From contig CAKVEH010000047.1 of the NCBI GenBank assembly GCA_934728205.1, forward strand, positions 1-8,702: a stretch of DNA of 8,702 bases. The letters are read 5' to 3'. The stretch comes from an uncultured Helicobacteraceae bacterium. Its GTDB lineage: Bacteria; Campylobacterota; Campylobacteria; Campylobacterales; Helicobacteraceae. The notes under the pieces were generated by a model, which ran no database searches, was not told the origin of the DNA, and saw only the letters and a list, made by a program, of their open reading frames with translations. This document shows, one piece after another, positions 1 to 6,828 of the stretch. A program made the position numbers and the translations under genes. Position 1 is the stretch's first letter, and the number at the start of each line of letters is the position of its first letter.

Positions 1-1047
1 GCCGCGCCAATCGTGCATTTTAAGCAACATTGTGGAGATTCCCATAATCAAGCGCGTAGCAATTTTTTACTCATTACTACAAAAAACGCTAATGCTATGA
101 CAGGAGAAGCTGGCGTGCAGGATATTTGTGAGATTACAACCGCCTTACAATCGCAATTTAGCTTTATCCAAAATCCCATTATGGCGAGCACAGGCGTGAT
201 AGGCGTGCGCCTGCCAAAGCAAAAGATTATCCAATCTTTTAACAACTTTTGTTTTGAGAATCTCCATAGCGATGCCTCAAATCGCGCTGCAGATGCGATA
301 CGAACCACCGATGCTTTTAGCAAGCAAATCGCACTCAAAGTCGAGTTAGAAAATGGACAACGATTCGCATTAGGAGCTATGGCAAAGGGTGCTGGAATGA
401 TAGCCCCAAGTCTTGCCACAATGCTGTGTTTTATTACCACTGATGCGGATATTCCCACCCAAGATGCCAAAGAACTTTTAGAATCTATTGCCAAGCCAAA
501 CTTTGATGCCATTAGTGTAGATGGCGATAAAAGCACTAATGATTCAGTGTTTTTGCTAAGCAACGCCAAAAGCGGAGCGTATGATAAAGAAGCATTTGCC
601 AAAGCCCTTGATATGGTAACACACAAACTTGCCCTTGATATTGTGCGGGATGGTGAGGGCTCAAGCAAGGTGGTCGCTTTCAAGGTGTGCGGAGCGCAAG
701 ATAGCACGCAAGCAAAAGTTGCAGCAAAGGCTTTAAGCAATTCTTTGCTTGTCAAAACCGCTATTTTTGGTAAAGACCCAAATTGGGGGCGCATTGCTAG
801 CACGATTGGTGCGTGTGGAGTGAATGCGAAAGAAGATCTTTTAAGCATTAGCATTGCTGGAGTGGAAGTGTATAAAAAAGGCGCAATTCTCTTTGATGGG
901 CAAACAGAATCTAAAGCCACAAAGGCAATGGAGCAAGATGAGTTTGCCATAGTGTGTGATTTAGGCATAGGCGATGGTGCATACACGGCGTATGGTTGTG
1001 ATTTAGGGTATAAATATGTAGAGATAAACTCAGATTACCGCTCTTAA
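1..1047 (+). CDS. argJ: Bifunctional glutamate N-acetyltransferase / ornithine acetyltransferase ArgJ (5' end cut by window)
   Basis: ArgJ moves the acetyl group from N-acetylornithine to glutamate, recycling acetyl in cytoplasmic arginine synthesis; many members also use acetyl-CoA. The frame is open to base 1 (first residues AAPIVHFK), so the GTG at 13 is not the start and roughly 40-50 N-terminal residues are missing. Family signatures are present: KNANAMTG near the visible start, ASTGVIG, and KGAGMIAP followed by ATML (bases 415-426). The precursor self-cleaves between Ala and Thr there, and the Thr (bases 418-420) becomes the nucleophile of the beta chain. The segment GKDPNWGRI and the C-terminal end SDYRS are typical, so the 3' end is complete. 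One oddity is Lys where many ArgJ proteins have Gly (SGNANA there, TKNANA here); this may be usual in the lineage. Whether the enzyme is mono- or bifunctional cannot be read from sequence. Confidence 0.95.
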   Translation, partial: AAPIVHFKQHCGDSHNQARSNFLLITTKNANAMTGEAGVQDICEITTALQSQFSFIQNPIMASTGVIGVRLPKQKIIQSFNNFCFENLHSDASNRAADAIRTTDAFSKQIALKVELENGQRFALGAMAKGAGMIAPSLATMLCFITTDADIPTQDAKELLESIAKPNFDAISVDGDKSTNDSVFLLSNAKSGAYDKEAFAKALDMVTHKLALDIVRDGEGSSKVVAFKVCGAQDSTQAKVAAKALSNSLLVKTAIFGKDPNWGRIASTIGACGVNAKEDLLSISIAGVEVYKKGAILFDGQTESKATKAMEQDEFAIVCDLGIGDGAYTAYGCDLGYKYVEINSDYRS

Positions 1048-1067
1048 GGTATTTATTTGGGGTTTGT

Positions 1068-1775
1068 ATGGAGATTCTCTATGATATGCGCCATTTCTCA
1101 GACGCGCTTAACGCGCTTAACGCAAGGGAAGCTGTGTTGGATTTTGATTCACTTGGGCGCACGCTTGCGTATAGTCCTTTTACTTCGCGCATTGACTCAT
1201 TTGAGGAGCTCAAAGCTAAGAGTTCAAAACAAAGCGTGATAATACAGCCCTGTGAATTACATAAGTTTATACAATGCGCACAAAGCCTAGATAACAAAGA
1301 TTTAATCACCATTGATAGCTTTAGAATCTATCAGCACATACGCGCATTAGATTCCCAAAACGACAAAACATTTAGCAATAGTGTGTTTGAGCATTTGGAG
1401 TTTATTAGCCATACGCGCCGTTACACCACAAATCTTATCCTCCACAAAGATATTTTTCTCAAACCCTATCAAATGATAGAATCTGCACTATATGGCGCGG
1501 ATTGCGTGCTTATTGATAGTAGCTTTGTGAGTGGCAAGGAGCTAGATTCTCTTCTTGTAATGGCGTGCAAGCTAAGACTTTTGCCAATCGTGCTTACGCG
1601 CGATACAAACGAGCTTAAAAAGGCTATTTTTGCCAAAGCACGAGCAGTATTTTTGCCAAAGCAAAATTTTAAGCAACTTCTCAGTGCGACACCCAATTCT
1701 TTGCTTATTTGTAGTGATTTTGTATCAAATTCACAAGCACTTGATATAAGGTTTTCATTTTTAATGGTAAATTAA
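1068..1775 (+). CDS. Diverged TrpC-like (indole-3-glycerol-phosphate synthase fold) protein, probably not a working TrpC
   Basis: A 235-residue protein. Its middle (residues about 122-150: LILHKD, then PYQMIESALYGADCVLID) matches the TrpC segment that carries the catalytic lysine (LxKDFxxDPYQ...GADAxLL). The following stretch, about residues 150-225, can be aligned with the later barrel strands. The later catalytic positions look lost: the Glu of the LVEVH-type strand is replaced in LPIVLTR, the Asn of INNRDL aligns with FLPKQ, and ESG aligns with CSD. The N-terminal third has no clear SPSKG phosphate loop. I therefore read it as a TrpC-fold paralogue with a new or lost function. It begins 20 bases after argJ. 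Its place just before the ferredoxin matches that of hypothetical gene HP0276 in H. pylori (from memory; orthology not tested). The Shine-Dalgarno is weak, and the in-frame ATG at 1086 is an alternative start. Confidence 0.7.
   Translation: MEILYDMRHFSDALNALNAREAVLDFDSLGRTLAYSPFTSRIDSFEELKAKSSKQSVIIQPCELHKFIQCAQSLDNKDLITIDSFRIYQHIRALDSQNDKTFSNSVFEHLEFISHTRRYTTNLILHKDIFLKPYQMIESALYGADCVLIDSSFVSGKELDSLLVMACKLRLLPIVLTRDTNELKKAIFAKARAVFLPKQNFKQLLSATPNSLLICSDFVSNSQALDIRFSFLMVN
1102..1123 (+). repeat. 9-bp in-frame tandem repeat in the TrpC-like gene
   Basis: The unit ACGCGCTTA occurs twice in a row (1102-1110 and 1111-1119), followed by a partial ACGC. It encodes Ala-Leu-Asn twice, then Ala. Because the unit is nine bases, slippage would add or remove three residues without a frameshift. 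Confidence 0.8.
1626..1663 (+). repeat. 15-bp direct repeat, copies 23 bp apart, in different frames
   Basis: ATTTTTGCCAAAGCA is present at 1626-1640 and again at 1649-1663. The 23-base offset puts the copies in different reading frames (Phe-Ala-Lys in one, Phe-Leu-Pro-Lys in the other), so protein repetition does not explain it. It may be chance in AT-rich DNA, since TTTTTGCC and GCCAAAG are common words in this window. Confidence 0.6.
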
Positions 1776-1825
1776 AAAGATTTTAGCTACAAATACTCTT
1801 TAATTTCTATTTTTTAGGAGAAAGT
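1776..1825 (+). promoter_or_regulatory. AT-rich gap, possible promoter and leader of the ferredoxin operon
   Basis: At 50 bases this is the longest gap in the + strand gene run, and it is very rich in A and T with a T-run at 1810-1815. AGGAGA at 1816-1821 is the ribosome binding site of the ferredoxin. TACAAAT near 1788 could serve as a -10 element, but there is no convincing -35, which is usual for Helicobacter promoters. No hairpin terminator for the upstream gene is visible, so read-through from argJ and the TrpC-like gene is also possible. Confidence 0.25.
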
Positions 1826-2077
1826 ATGGCGTTAATGATTACTGATGAGTGTATCGCGTGTGATGCGTGTCGTGAGGAGTGCCCAAATAGTGCGATTGAT
1901 GCAGATGACCCATTTTATATGATAGACCCTGATTTATGCACAGAATGTGTGTGTAGTTATGATGAGCCAAATTGCATTAGCGTGTGTCCCGTTGATGCGA
2001 TAGTCTCAGACCCTGATAATATGGAAAATATCGAGGAATTGCGTTATAAATTCGAGCAACTCCAAAAGGGTGAGTAG
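1826..2077 (+). CDS. fdx: YfhL-type 2[4Fe-4S] ferredoxin
   Basis: A small 83-residue cytoplasmic electron carrier. The first cysteine set is C9-x2-C12-x2-C15-x3-C19-P. The second is C38-x2-C41-x8-C50-x3-C54-P, with the wider spacing and long loop typical of the YfhL/Alvin-type ferredoxins of proteobacteria. These eight cysteines can bind two [4Fe-4S] clusters. A ninth, C43, lies in the loop. The short acidic tail with a small helix (IEELRYKFEQL) also fits this family. H. pylori HP0277 occupies the same place before ppx. The start is supported by AGGAGA four bases upstream of the ATG. The electron donor and acceptor are not known from context. The gene ends 12 bases before ppx, so the two are probably cotranscribed. 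Confidence 0.93.
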   Translation: MALMITDECIACDACREECPNSAIDADDPFYMIDPDLCTECVCSYDEPNCISVCPVDAIVSDPDNMENIEELRYKFEQLQKGE

Positions 2078-2089
2078 TAAGGGGTATAA

Positions 2090-3571
2090 ATGGCAAAGAT
2101 TACAGCAGTTATCGATATTGGCTCAAACTCTGCGAGAATGGCGATTTTTCGCCGCACAAGTCGCTTTGGATTCCATTTATTATATGAGATTAAATCCAAA
2201 GTGCGTATTTCAGAGGGTTGCTATGAGCATAATGGAATCTTGCAAGAGATTCCAATGCAACGAGCCATTAACGCCTTAAGAGAGTTTTTAGAAGTTGCTA
2301 AGGCACATAAGGCGCGCAAAATATTTTGTGTGGCGACTTCAGCTATCCGTGATGCACCAAATTCTAAAGCGTTTTTGGCACGGGTTAAAAAAGAATGCAA
2401 ACTTGCCATAAAAGTCATCGATGGCAAAAGTGAGGCGATGTATGGCGGGATTGCGTGCGCGAATTTATTGCACGCTAAAAATGGCGTTACCATTGATATT
2501 GGTGGCGGGAGCACAGAGTGCGCACTTATACAAGATGGTAAAATTATTGATACCATTTCGCTTAATGTGGGCACAATACGCATTAAAGAACTCTTTTTTG
2601 ATAAAAATGCCGAGATTAAAAAAGCAAAGGAATTTATCACAAATGAAATGGCAAAAATACCCGAGCATTTTAAGCATTCGGTTGTATTTGGCGTTGGTGG
2701 GACGATTAGGGCATTAGCAAGGACGATTATGAAAGACGAGGATTATCCATTCCCGCGTCTTCACGGCTATGAGTTTGATACCAAAACCCACAGAGCATTT
2801 TTTGAAAAGATTTATAGTGCCCCGATTCATAAGTTAGAATCACTTGGAGTTACACCAGATAGGCTTGATAGCATTAGAAGCGGTGTGCTTATTTTTGATT
2901 TATTTTTAGAGCACCTGCGTGCGGAGAATATCATTACAAGTGGCGCGGGCGTAAGGGAGGGCGTGTTTTTAAATGATTTATTGCGTAATCAACGCCTGCA
3001 TTTCCCTCCTGATTGCAATCCCTGTGTAATGAGTATCCAAGATAGATTCTGTTTAGAGCCAAAATTCGCACGGTTATTAAAGGTCGAGGCATTGCGCCTT
3101 TTTGATACACTTTTGCCATTGCATAAGTGCAAGGAGGATTTGCGCTACTTGCTCGGCGTTGGTGCATTTTTAAGCCCCATTGGCAATGTGCTTAATTTTT
3201 ACCAAAGCAATTTGCACGGCTCATATATTTTGCTTAATGGTTTGGAGTATGGATTCTCACATACCCAGCGCGTAATCATCGAGCTTTTGGTGGAATTTAG
3301 TGATAGAAAAATCCCAAAAACAGCCCCGCTTCTTAAAGATTTTGTCTCAAAAGGCTCAATAATGGATCTTCAAAAGTTGCAATGGATGAGTTTTATTATT
3401 GGATTAACGCATTGCATTTTTAAAACCCAAGTGCCAACGAAAGTGCGCTATGAGCTCAATCATCACACCTTGCGTGTCTATACCACCGCACCGCTTTATC
3501 TTGCGCAAGAGGGATTACAAAAATTGCAAAAACCATTAAATAGCCTTGAAATAGAAATCATCAAGGAATAA
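2090..3571 (+). CDS. ppx: Ppx/GppA family exopolyphosphatase / guanosine pentaphosphate phosphohydrolase
   Basis: A 493-residue protein of the ASKHA (actin-like ATPase) fold that removes terminal phosphate from polyphosphate and, in many members, from pppGpp, linking it to phosphate storage and the stringent response. Phosphate-binding motifs are VIDIGSNSARMAIF at residues 7-20 and IDIGGGSTE at 135-143. The likely catalytic Glu is E115 in GKSEAMYGG, and VGGTIRALA follows. The C-terminal HD-type domain is recognisable around residues 354-396 (GAFLSPIG, then HGSYILLNG and EYGFSH). Its usual LH(D/E)xG metal-site residues are replaced by LSPIG, and the usual HHxH is largely lost. That domain is therefore probably structural or regulatory. 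The length fits the long Ppx class. The Shine-Dalgarno is TAAGGGG. Only one base separates this gene from the heptosyltransferase, so translation is probably coupled. Ppx versus GppA preference cannot be settled from sequence. Confidence 0.92.
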   Translation: MAKITAVIDIGSNSARMAIFRRTSRFGFHLLYEIKSKVRISEGCYEHNGILQEIPMQRAINALREFLEVAKAHKARKIFCVATSAIRDAPNSKAFLARVKKECKLAIKVIDGKSEAMYGGIACANLLHAKNGVTIDIGGGSTECALIQDGKIIDTISLNVGTIRIKELFFDKNAEIKKAKEFITNEMAKIPEHFKHSVVFGVGGTIRALARTIMKDEDYPFPRLHGYEFDTKTHRAFFEKIYSAPIHKLESLGVTPDRLDSIRSGVLIFDLFLEHLRAENIITSGAGVREGVFLNDLLRNQRLHFPPDCNPCVMSIQDRFCLEPKFARLLKVEALRLFDTLLPLHKCKEDLRYLLGVGAFLSPIGNVLNFYQSNLHGSYILLNGLEYGFSHTQRVIIELLVEFSDRKIPKTAPLLKDFVSKGSIMDLQKLQWMSFIIGLTHCIFKTQVPTKVRYELNHHTLRVYTTAPLYLAQEGLQKLQKPLNSLEIEIIKE

Positions 3572-3572
3572 A

Positions 3573-4760
3573 ATGCCAACGGGAGAGGATTTAAAACAAA
3601 ACACCGCATATCACATCGGGTTTAAACCATTGCGCGTTGGTATTATTCGCCTCTCAAGTCTTGGAGATTGCGTTGTGAGTGCTGCGTTTTTGGCGAATTT
3701 TAGAAACACGCTTAGGCAAAATGGCTTTAAACCGCACATTTCTTGGTTTGTAGATTCTCGGTTTGCTGGGATTTTAGAGCATTCCCCGCAAATTGATGAC
3801 CTCCACACACTCACTATGAAACATATCCCCATAAGGCAAGTTTTCTCTCAACTTAAAAATTTAAACACATTAGAGCCATTTGATGTGCTTATTGATATGC
3901 AAGGGCTTATGAAATCCGCGCTCATAGGCAAGTTTATTAAAAAGCGATTTTTTGTAGGGTTTAGTGCGTGCAGCGCAAGGGAATCTCTTAGTGCGCTTTT
4001 TTACACTAATCGCGTGCATATTGCGTATAAGGAGCATATTTTGGTAAGAAACGCGCTCTTACTTCATCAAAGTTTGGAGATTATCAATGAGCATTTTGGC
4101 ACGCCTCGTTCTGTTTCCAAAAAGCCTTTAGATTCTCTGCCTTTGCCCCAATCATTGCAAGATTTTTCCTCTCCACGCACCTTGCTTGATGATATGCTTT
4201 CTTTGCGCACGAGGAGTTTTGACTTTGAGGCGAGCACACCAGCACTTTTGCCATATCCAAAAATCCTGCTTGTTTTGGAATCTTCAAATCCCACCAAATG
4301 CTATGCTACAAGGCTTTTTGCAGAATGTATTGATATTATTTCAAATGAGCTCAAGCGCATCCAATACAAAAATGTCCAAATTGTGCTTTTAGCTCACAGT
4401 GAGCCCACCAAATGCGAGGAGATTATAAACTTAGTGAAGCAAAAGGACAATCTCACGCTTACCACGCTTACAAACCTTTCCCTCGATGAGGTTAAATCAC
4501 TCATTGCGCGTGTGAATCTTGTCATTGGTGGCGATACGGGTATCACACATTTAGCGTGGGCGTTAGGCATTGCTTCTATCACGCTGTATGGGAGCACGCC
4601 AATGGAGCGGTTTGCGCTTCTTAGTCCTCAAAATATCGCCTTGAGCGAAAACAAAAATCCACGCTACAAAAAAGATGATTTTTCTATCAACGACATTTTG
4701 CCAAGCCAAATTGCATATTGTGCTTTGCAACTTTTAGAATCTAACACCTCAAGGGATTAA
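3573..4760 (+). CDS. waaC: ADP-heptose:LPS heptosyltransferase, WaaC-like (glycosyltransferase family 9)
   Basis: It adds L-glycero-D-manno-heptose to Kdo in the inner core of LPS or LOS on the cytoplasmic face of the inner membrane. The N-terminal GT-B half opens with LRVGIIRLSSLGDCVVSA at about residues 20-37. FDVLIDMQGLMKSALIG near residue 104 is the usual D-x-Q-G segment of family 9. The C-terminal ADP-heptose half ends with GGDTGITHLAWALG at about 319-332 and then LYGSTPMERF. At 395 residues it is longer than typical WaaC (about 320-350). The extra length lies in an N-terminal extension of about 19 residues and in a Ser/Pro/Leu-rich linker between the halves, about residues 182-228. AAGGA at 3564-3568 supports the ATG at 3573; a TTG at 3631 would start right at the conserved domain. 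HP0279 is the positional match in H. pylori. WaaC versus WaaF rests mainly on synteny. Confidence 0.88.
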   Translation: MPTGEDLKQNTAYHIGFKPLRVGIIRLSSLGDCVVSAAFLANFRNTLRQNGFKPHISWFVDSRFAGILEHSPQIDDLHTLTMKHIPIRQVFSQLKNLNTLEPFDVLIDMQGLMKSALIGKFIKKRFFVGFSACSARESLSALFYTNRVHIAYKEHILVRNALLLHQSLEIINEHFGTPRSVSKKPLDSLPLPQSLQDFSSPRTLLDDMLSLRTRSFDFEASTPALLPYPKILLVLESSNPTKCYATRLFAECIDIISNELKRIQYKNVQIVLLAHSEPTKCEEIINLVKQKDNLTLTTLTNLSLDEVKSLIARVNLVIGGDTGITHLAWALGIASITLYGSTPMERFALLSPQNIALSENKNPRYKKDDFSINDILPSQIAYCALQLLESNTSRD

Positions 4761-4767
4761 AAGGAGG
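4761..4767 (+). promoter_or_regulatory. Perfect Shine-Dalgarno that fixes a TTG start
   Basis: AAGGAGG begins right after the waaC stop codon and lies five bases before the TTG at 4773. It is the strongest ribosome binding site in the window. It decides the start of the acyltransferase, which has no nearby in-frame ATG. Confidence 0.8.
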
Positions 4768-4772
4768 TTGTT

Positions 4773-5702
4773 TTGGCAAAATTGTTCAATAAATGTGCCT
4801 TTTATACCTTAGATGGTTTTATTACTGCGCTTGGATTTTTTTTAGCAAAAATTCCTCATAGCTTTTTTGTTTTTCATATTAAGGCATTTGCGTGGGTTTT
4901 AAATATGGTTGATAAACGGCGTAAAAACGATGCTAGAGCGAATTTAGACTTTGTGTTTGGGCAAAGTATGAGCGAGGAGCAAAAGCGTGCAATCATCAAG
5001 CGGTGCTATCAAAATTTTGTCTTTATCCTTTTAGAATCTGTGCGCCTGCCATTTTTGCATACCAAGACTTATGAAGAGCGATTTTCATTTCACAATGAAC
5101 ATTTTATTATAGATTCTATCGCGCGTGATGGTGGGGCGATTTTGGTTTCTGCGCATTTTGGATATTGGGAGGCTATGGCGAGTGTCTTGCCCCCACGCTA
5201 CACAATGTGCCAGATGGCTTCACTCGGTAGGCTTACGCAGTTTGAGAGTATCAACACACTTATTATCAAGCACAGGGAGTTAAAGGGTGTAAAAATGATT
5301 GACAAAAGAGGTGCGATGCGACATCTAATCAAAATGTATAGCCAAAAAAATGCCCTCGTGGGAATCTTAATCGACCAAAACATCGGCTCAAGTGAGGGTA
5401 TTGAAGTGAAGTTCTTTGGCAAGCGCGCTACACATACGATTATTGCTTCTGTGATTTCTCGCCGTTTTAAGGTGGCGATAGTGCCTGTTTTTATTGACTA
5501 CAATGAGGATTATTCGCGCTATAATGTGGAGTTTAAAGAGCCAATTTATGCGAAGGATTCTGAAAATTCACAAGATGACATTTTGCACACTACACAGGCT
5601 CAAGCCGATGTGGTGCAAAGCGTGATAGAATCTAACCCTTCGAGCTATTTTTGGTTTCACAAACGATTTAAATCATTTTATCCTGAAATTTATGCGCGCT
5701 AA
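4773..5702 (+). CDS. htrB: Lipid A late (secondary) acyltransferase, LpxL/HtrB family
   Basis: A 309-residue inner-membrane enzyme that transfers a fatty acid onto a lipid A precursor to make the acyloxyacyl group. The N-terminus has a hydrophobic stretch (about residues 14-44) that anchors it. RRKNDARANLDFVFG at 49-63 is a typical family segment. The catalytic HX4(D/E) motif is HFGYWE, with H128 and E133. DQNIG at about 205-209 and FFGKRATHT complete the glycerophospholipid-acyltransferase-like core. The length is normal for the family (about 300). The start is a TTG behind a perfect Shine-Dalgarno, so the first residue is read as Met. The pairing with waaC repeats H. pylori HP0279-HP0280, placing core and lipid A assembly in one transcript. 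Acyl chain length and position on lipid A cannot be predicted; lauroyl is only the family name. Confidence 0.92.
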   Translation: MAKLFNKCAFYTLDGFITALGFFLAKIPHSFFVFHIKAFAWVLNMVDKRRKNDARANLDFVFGQSMSEEQKRAIIKRCYQNFVFILLESVRLPFLHTKTYEERFSFHNEHFIIDSIARDGGAILVSAHFGYWEAMASVLPPRYTMCQMASLGRLTQFESINTLIIKHRELKGVKMIDKRGAMRHLIKMYSQKNALVGILIDQNIGSSEGIEVKFFGKRATHTIIASVISRRFKVAIVPVFIDYNEDYSRYNVEFKEPIYAKDSENSQDDILHTTQAQADVVQSVIESNPSSYFWFHKRFKSFYPEIYAR

Positions 5703-5724
5703 ATTTATAGGCAGGGGATTTTGA

Positions 5725-6828
5725 ATGTGTGAATTTGAAGTGAAGCAAGAGATTCCCATTTTACGCATTGCGCTTAGGGGTGAGTGGATTTTCACCACGA
5801 AAAAGGCGAATCTTAATGCACTTAGCGCACTTATTGCCAAAGCAAGTGAAGTGGAAGTTGATTTTGGTTTAGAGCCAACGATTGATTTTGCTTTTTGTGC
5901 GTTATTAAAGGACATTTTGCAACACAAACCCCATAGTTTTATCAACCAAAATAAACGCACACAAGAGATTTTTACCATTTTAGAGGATTTTCCACAGGGC
6001 TATATCCCACCTAAAAAGCCTGCTACCTTTATCGATGATATAACGCATTTTGTTCGCACCACAAAAGAGGCTTTTGAGAAAAGTGTGGATTTTTTAAACT
6101 TTACAGGGCTTTGCCTTTGGCGGTTTTTTGTAAGCATTGCACAGCCAAAGAGGCATTTTAAAGTCGCCTCTATCTTTTATCATATTTGGCATAGCGGAGT
6201 TTTAGCCCTACCTTTGGTGCTTGTGGTAAGTGTGATAGTAAGCTATGTCATAGCTATGCAAGGAGCAATCCAGCTTGCCAAAATGGGCACGCCAATTTTA
6301 AGCGTGGAGATTGTCAGTAAGCTTACATTACGCGAGCTCGGTCCATTTGTGATGGCGTTAGTGATTGCTGGGCGTTCGGCTTCGGCATTTACCGCACAAA
6401 TTGGCGCGATGAAAATCACAGAGGAAAATGACGCACTTCAATCTATGGGCTTTGATGTCATAGATTATCTCATCACACCTAGAATCCTTGCCCTTGTGCT
6501 AATGATGCCTTTAATGGTGTTTTTAGTGGATTTGGTGGGGTTGCTCGCCGTGATGCTCGCGCTCAATGTGCAAGCAGGCATTAGCTTTACGCAGTTTTGG
6601 GAGCGATTTTATGAGTTTGTGAATATTTCACATTTTCTCGTAGGCATTGCTAAAGCCCCATTTTTTGGGCTTGCTATTGCGTTGGTTGGGTGTTATCGTG
6701 GATTGCGCGTGGATAATGACACAGAATCTTTGGGTAAAGAAACTACCGCAAGCGTAGTAAATGCGATATTTTTCATTATATTTATCAATGCAGTTTTTTC
6801 ATTTATTGTTACCGCATTAGGAGTGTAA
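5725..6828 (+). CDS. mlaE: MlaE-family ABC permease with N-terminal STAS-like domain
   Basis: The membrane subunit of a phospholipid (MCE-type) ABC transporter that keeps outer membrane lipids asymmetric. Residues about 1-95 form a soluble alpha/beta domain resembling the STAS fold (beta strand IPILRIALRGEWIF, later EVEVDFG, IDFAFCALLKDIL). It would play the part of MlaB, which is a separate protein in E. coli. The permease part has hydrophobic segments at about 157-180, 255-283, 305-323 and 343-365. The MlaE signature is at 204-243: ELGPFVMALVIAGR, then GAMKITEENDALQSMGFD. At 367 residues it is about 100 longer than E. coli MlaE, and the STAS-like domain accounts for the difference. A GCAGGGGA ribosome site precedes the ATG, 22 bases after htrB. 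The stop codon abuts the mlaF start, so the two proteins are probably made together. Confidence 0.93.
   Translation: MCEFEVKQEIPILRIALRGEWIFTTKKANLNALSALIAKASEVEVDFGLEPTIDFAFCALLKDILQHKPHSFINQNKRTQEIFTILEDFPQGYIPPKKPATFIDDITHFVRTTKEAFEKSVDFLNFTGLCLWRFFVSIAQPKRHFKVASIFYHIWHSGVLALPLVLVVSVIVSYVIAMQGAIQLAKMGTPILSVEIVSKLTLRELGPFVMALVIAGRSASAFTAQIGAMKITEENDALQSMGFDVIDYLITPRILALVLMMPLMVFLVDLVGLLAVMLALNVQAGISFTQFWERFYEFVNISHFLVGIAKAPFFGLAIALVGCYRGLRVDNDTESLGKETTASVVNAIFFIIFINAVFSFIVTALGV
6819..6823 (+). promoter_or_regulatory. Ribosome binding site of mlaF inside the mlaE 3' end
   Basis: AGGAG lies within the last codons of mlaE, five bases before the mlaF ATG at 6829. The mlaE TAA directly touches that ATG. 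This arrangement favours translational coupling of permease and ATPase. Confidence 0.7.

Noticed and set aside
13..15. GTG at 13 as the argJ start
   Set aside because: The frame is open back to base 1, and the residues there continue the ArgJ pattern. The true start lies before the window.
48..986. Long open frame on the - strand (312 codons) opposite argJ
   Set aside because: It is fully antisense to a strongly conserved ArgJ and its translation shows no recognisable domain. It is a shadow frame.
1626..1663. 15-bp direct repeat as a mobile element or recombination site
   Set aside because: The copies are short, close together and made of words common in the window. No inverted ends, transposase or integrase is nearby.
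2221..2640. - strand open frame inside ppx
   Set aside because: It lies opposite the conserved phosphate-binding region of Ppx, has no family features, and has no own ribosome site that I can see.
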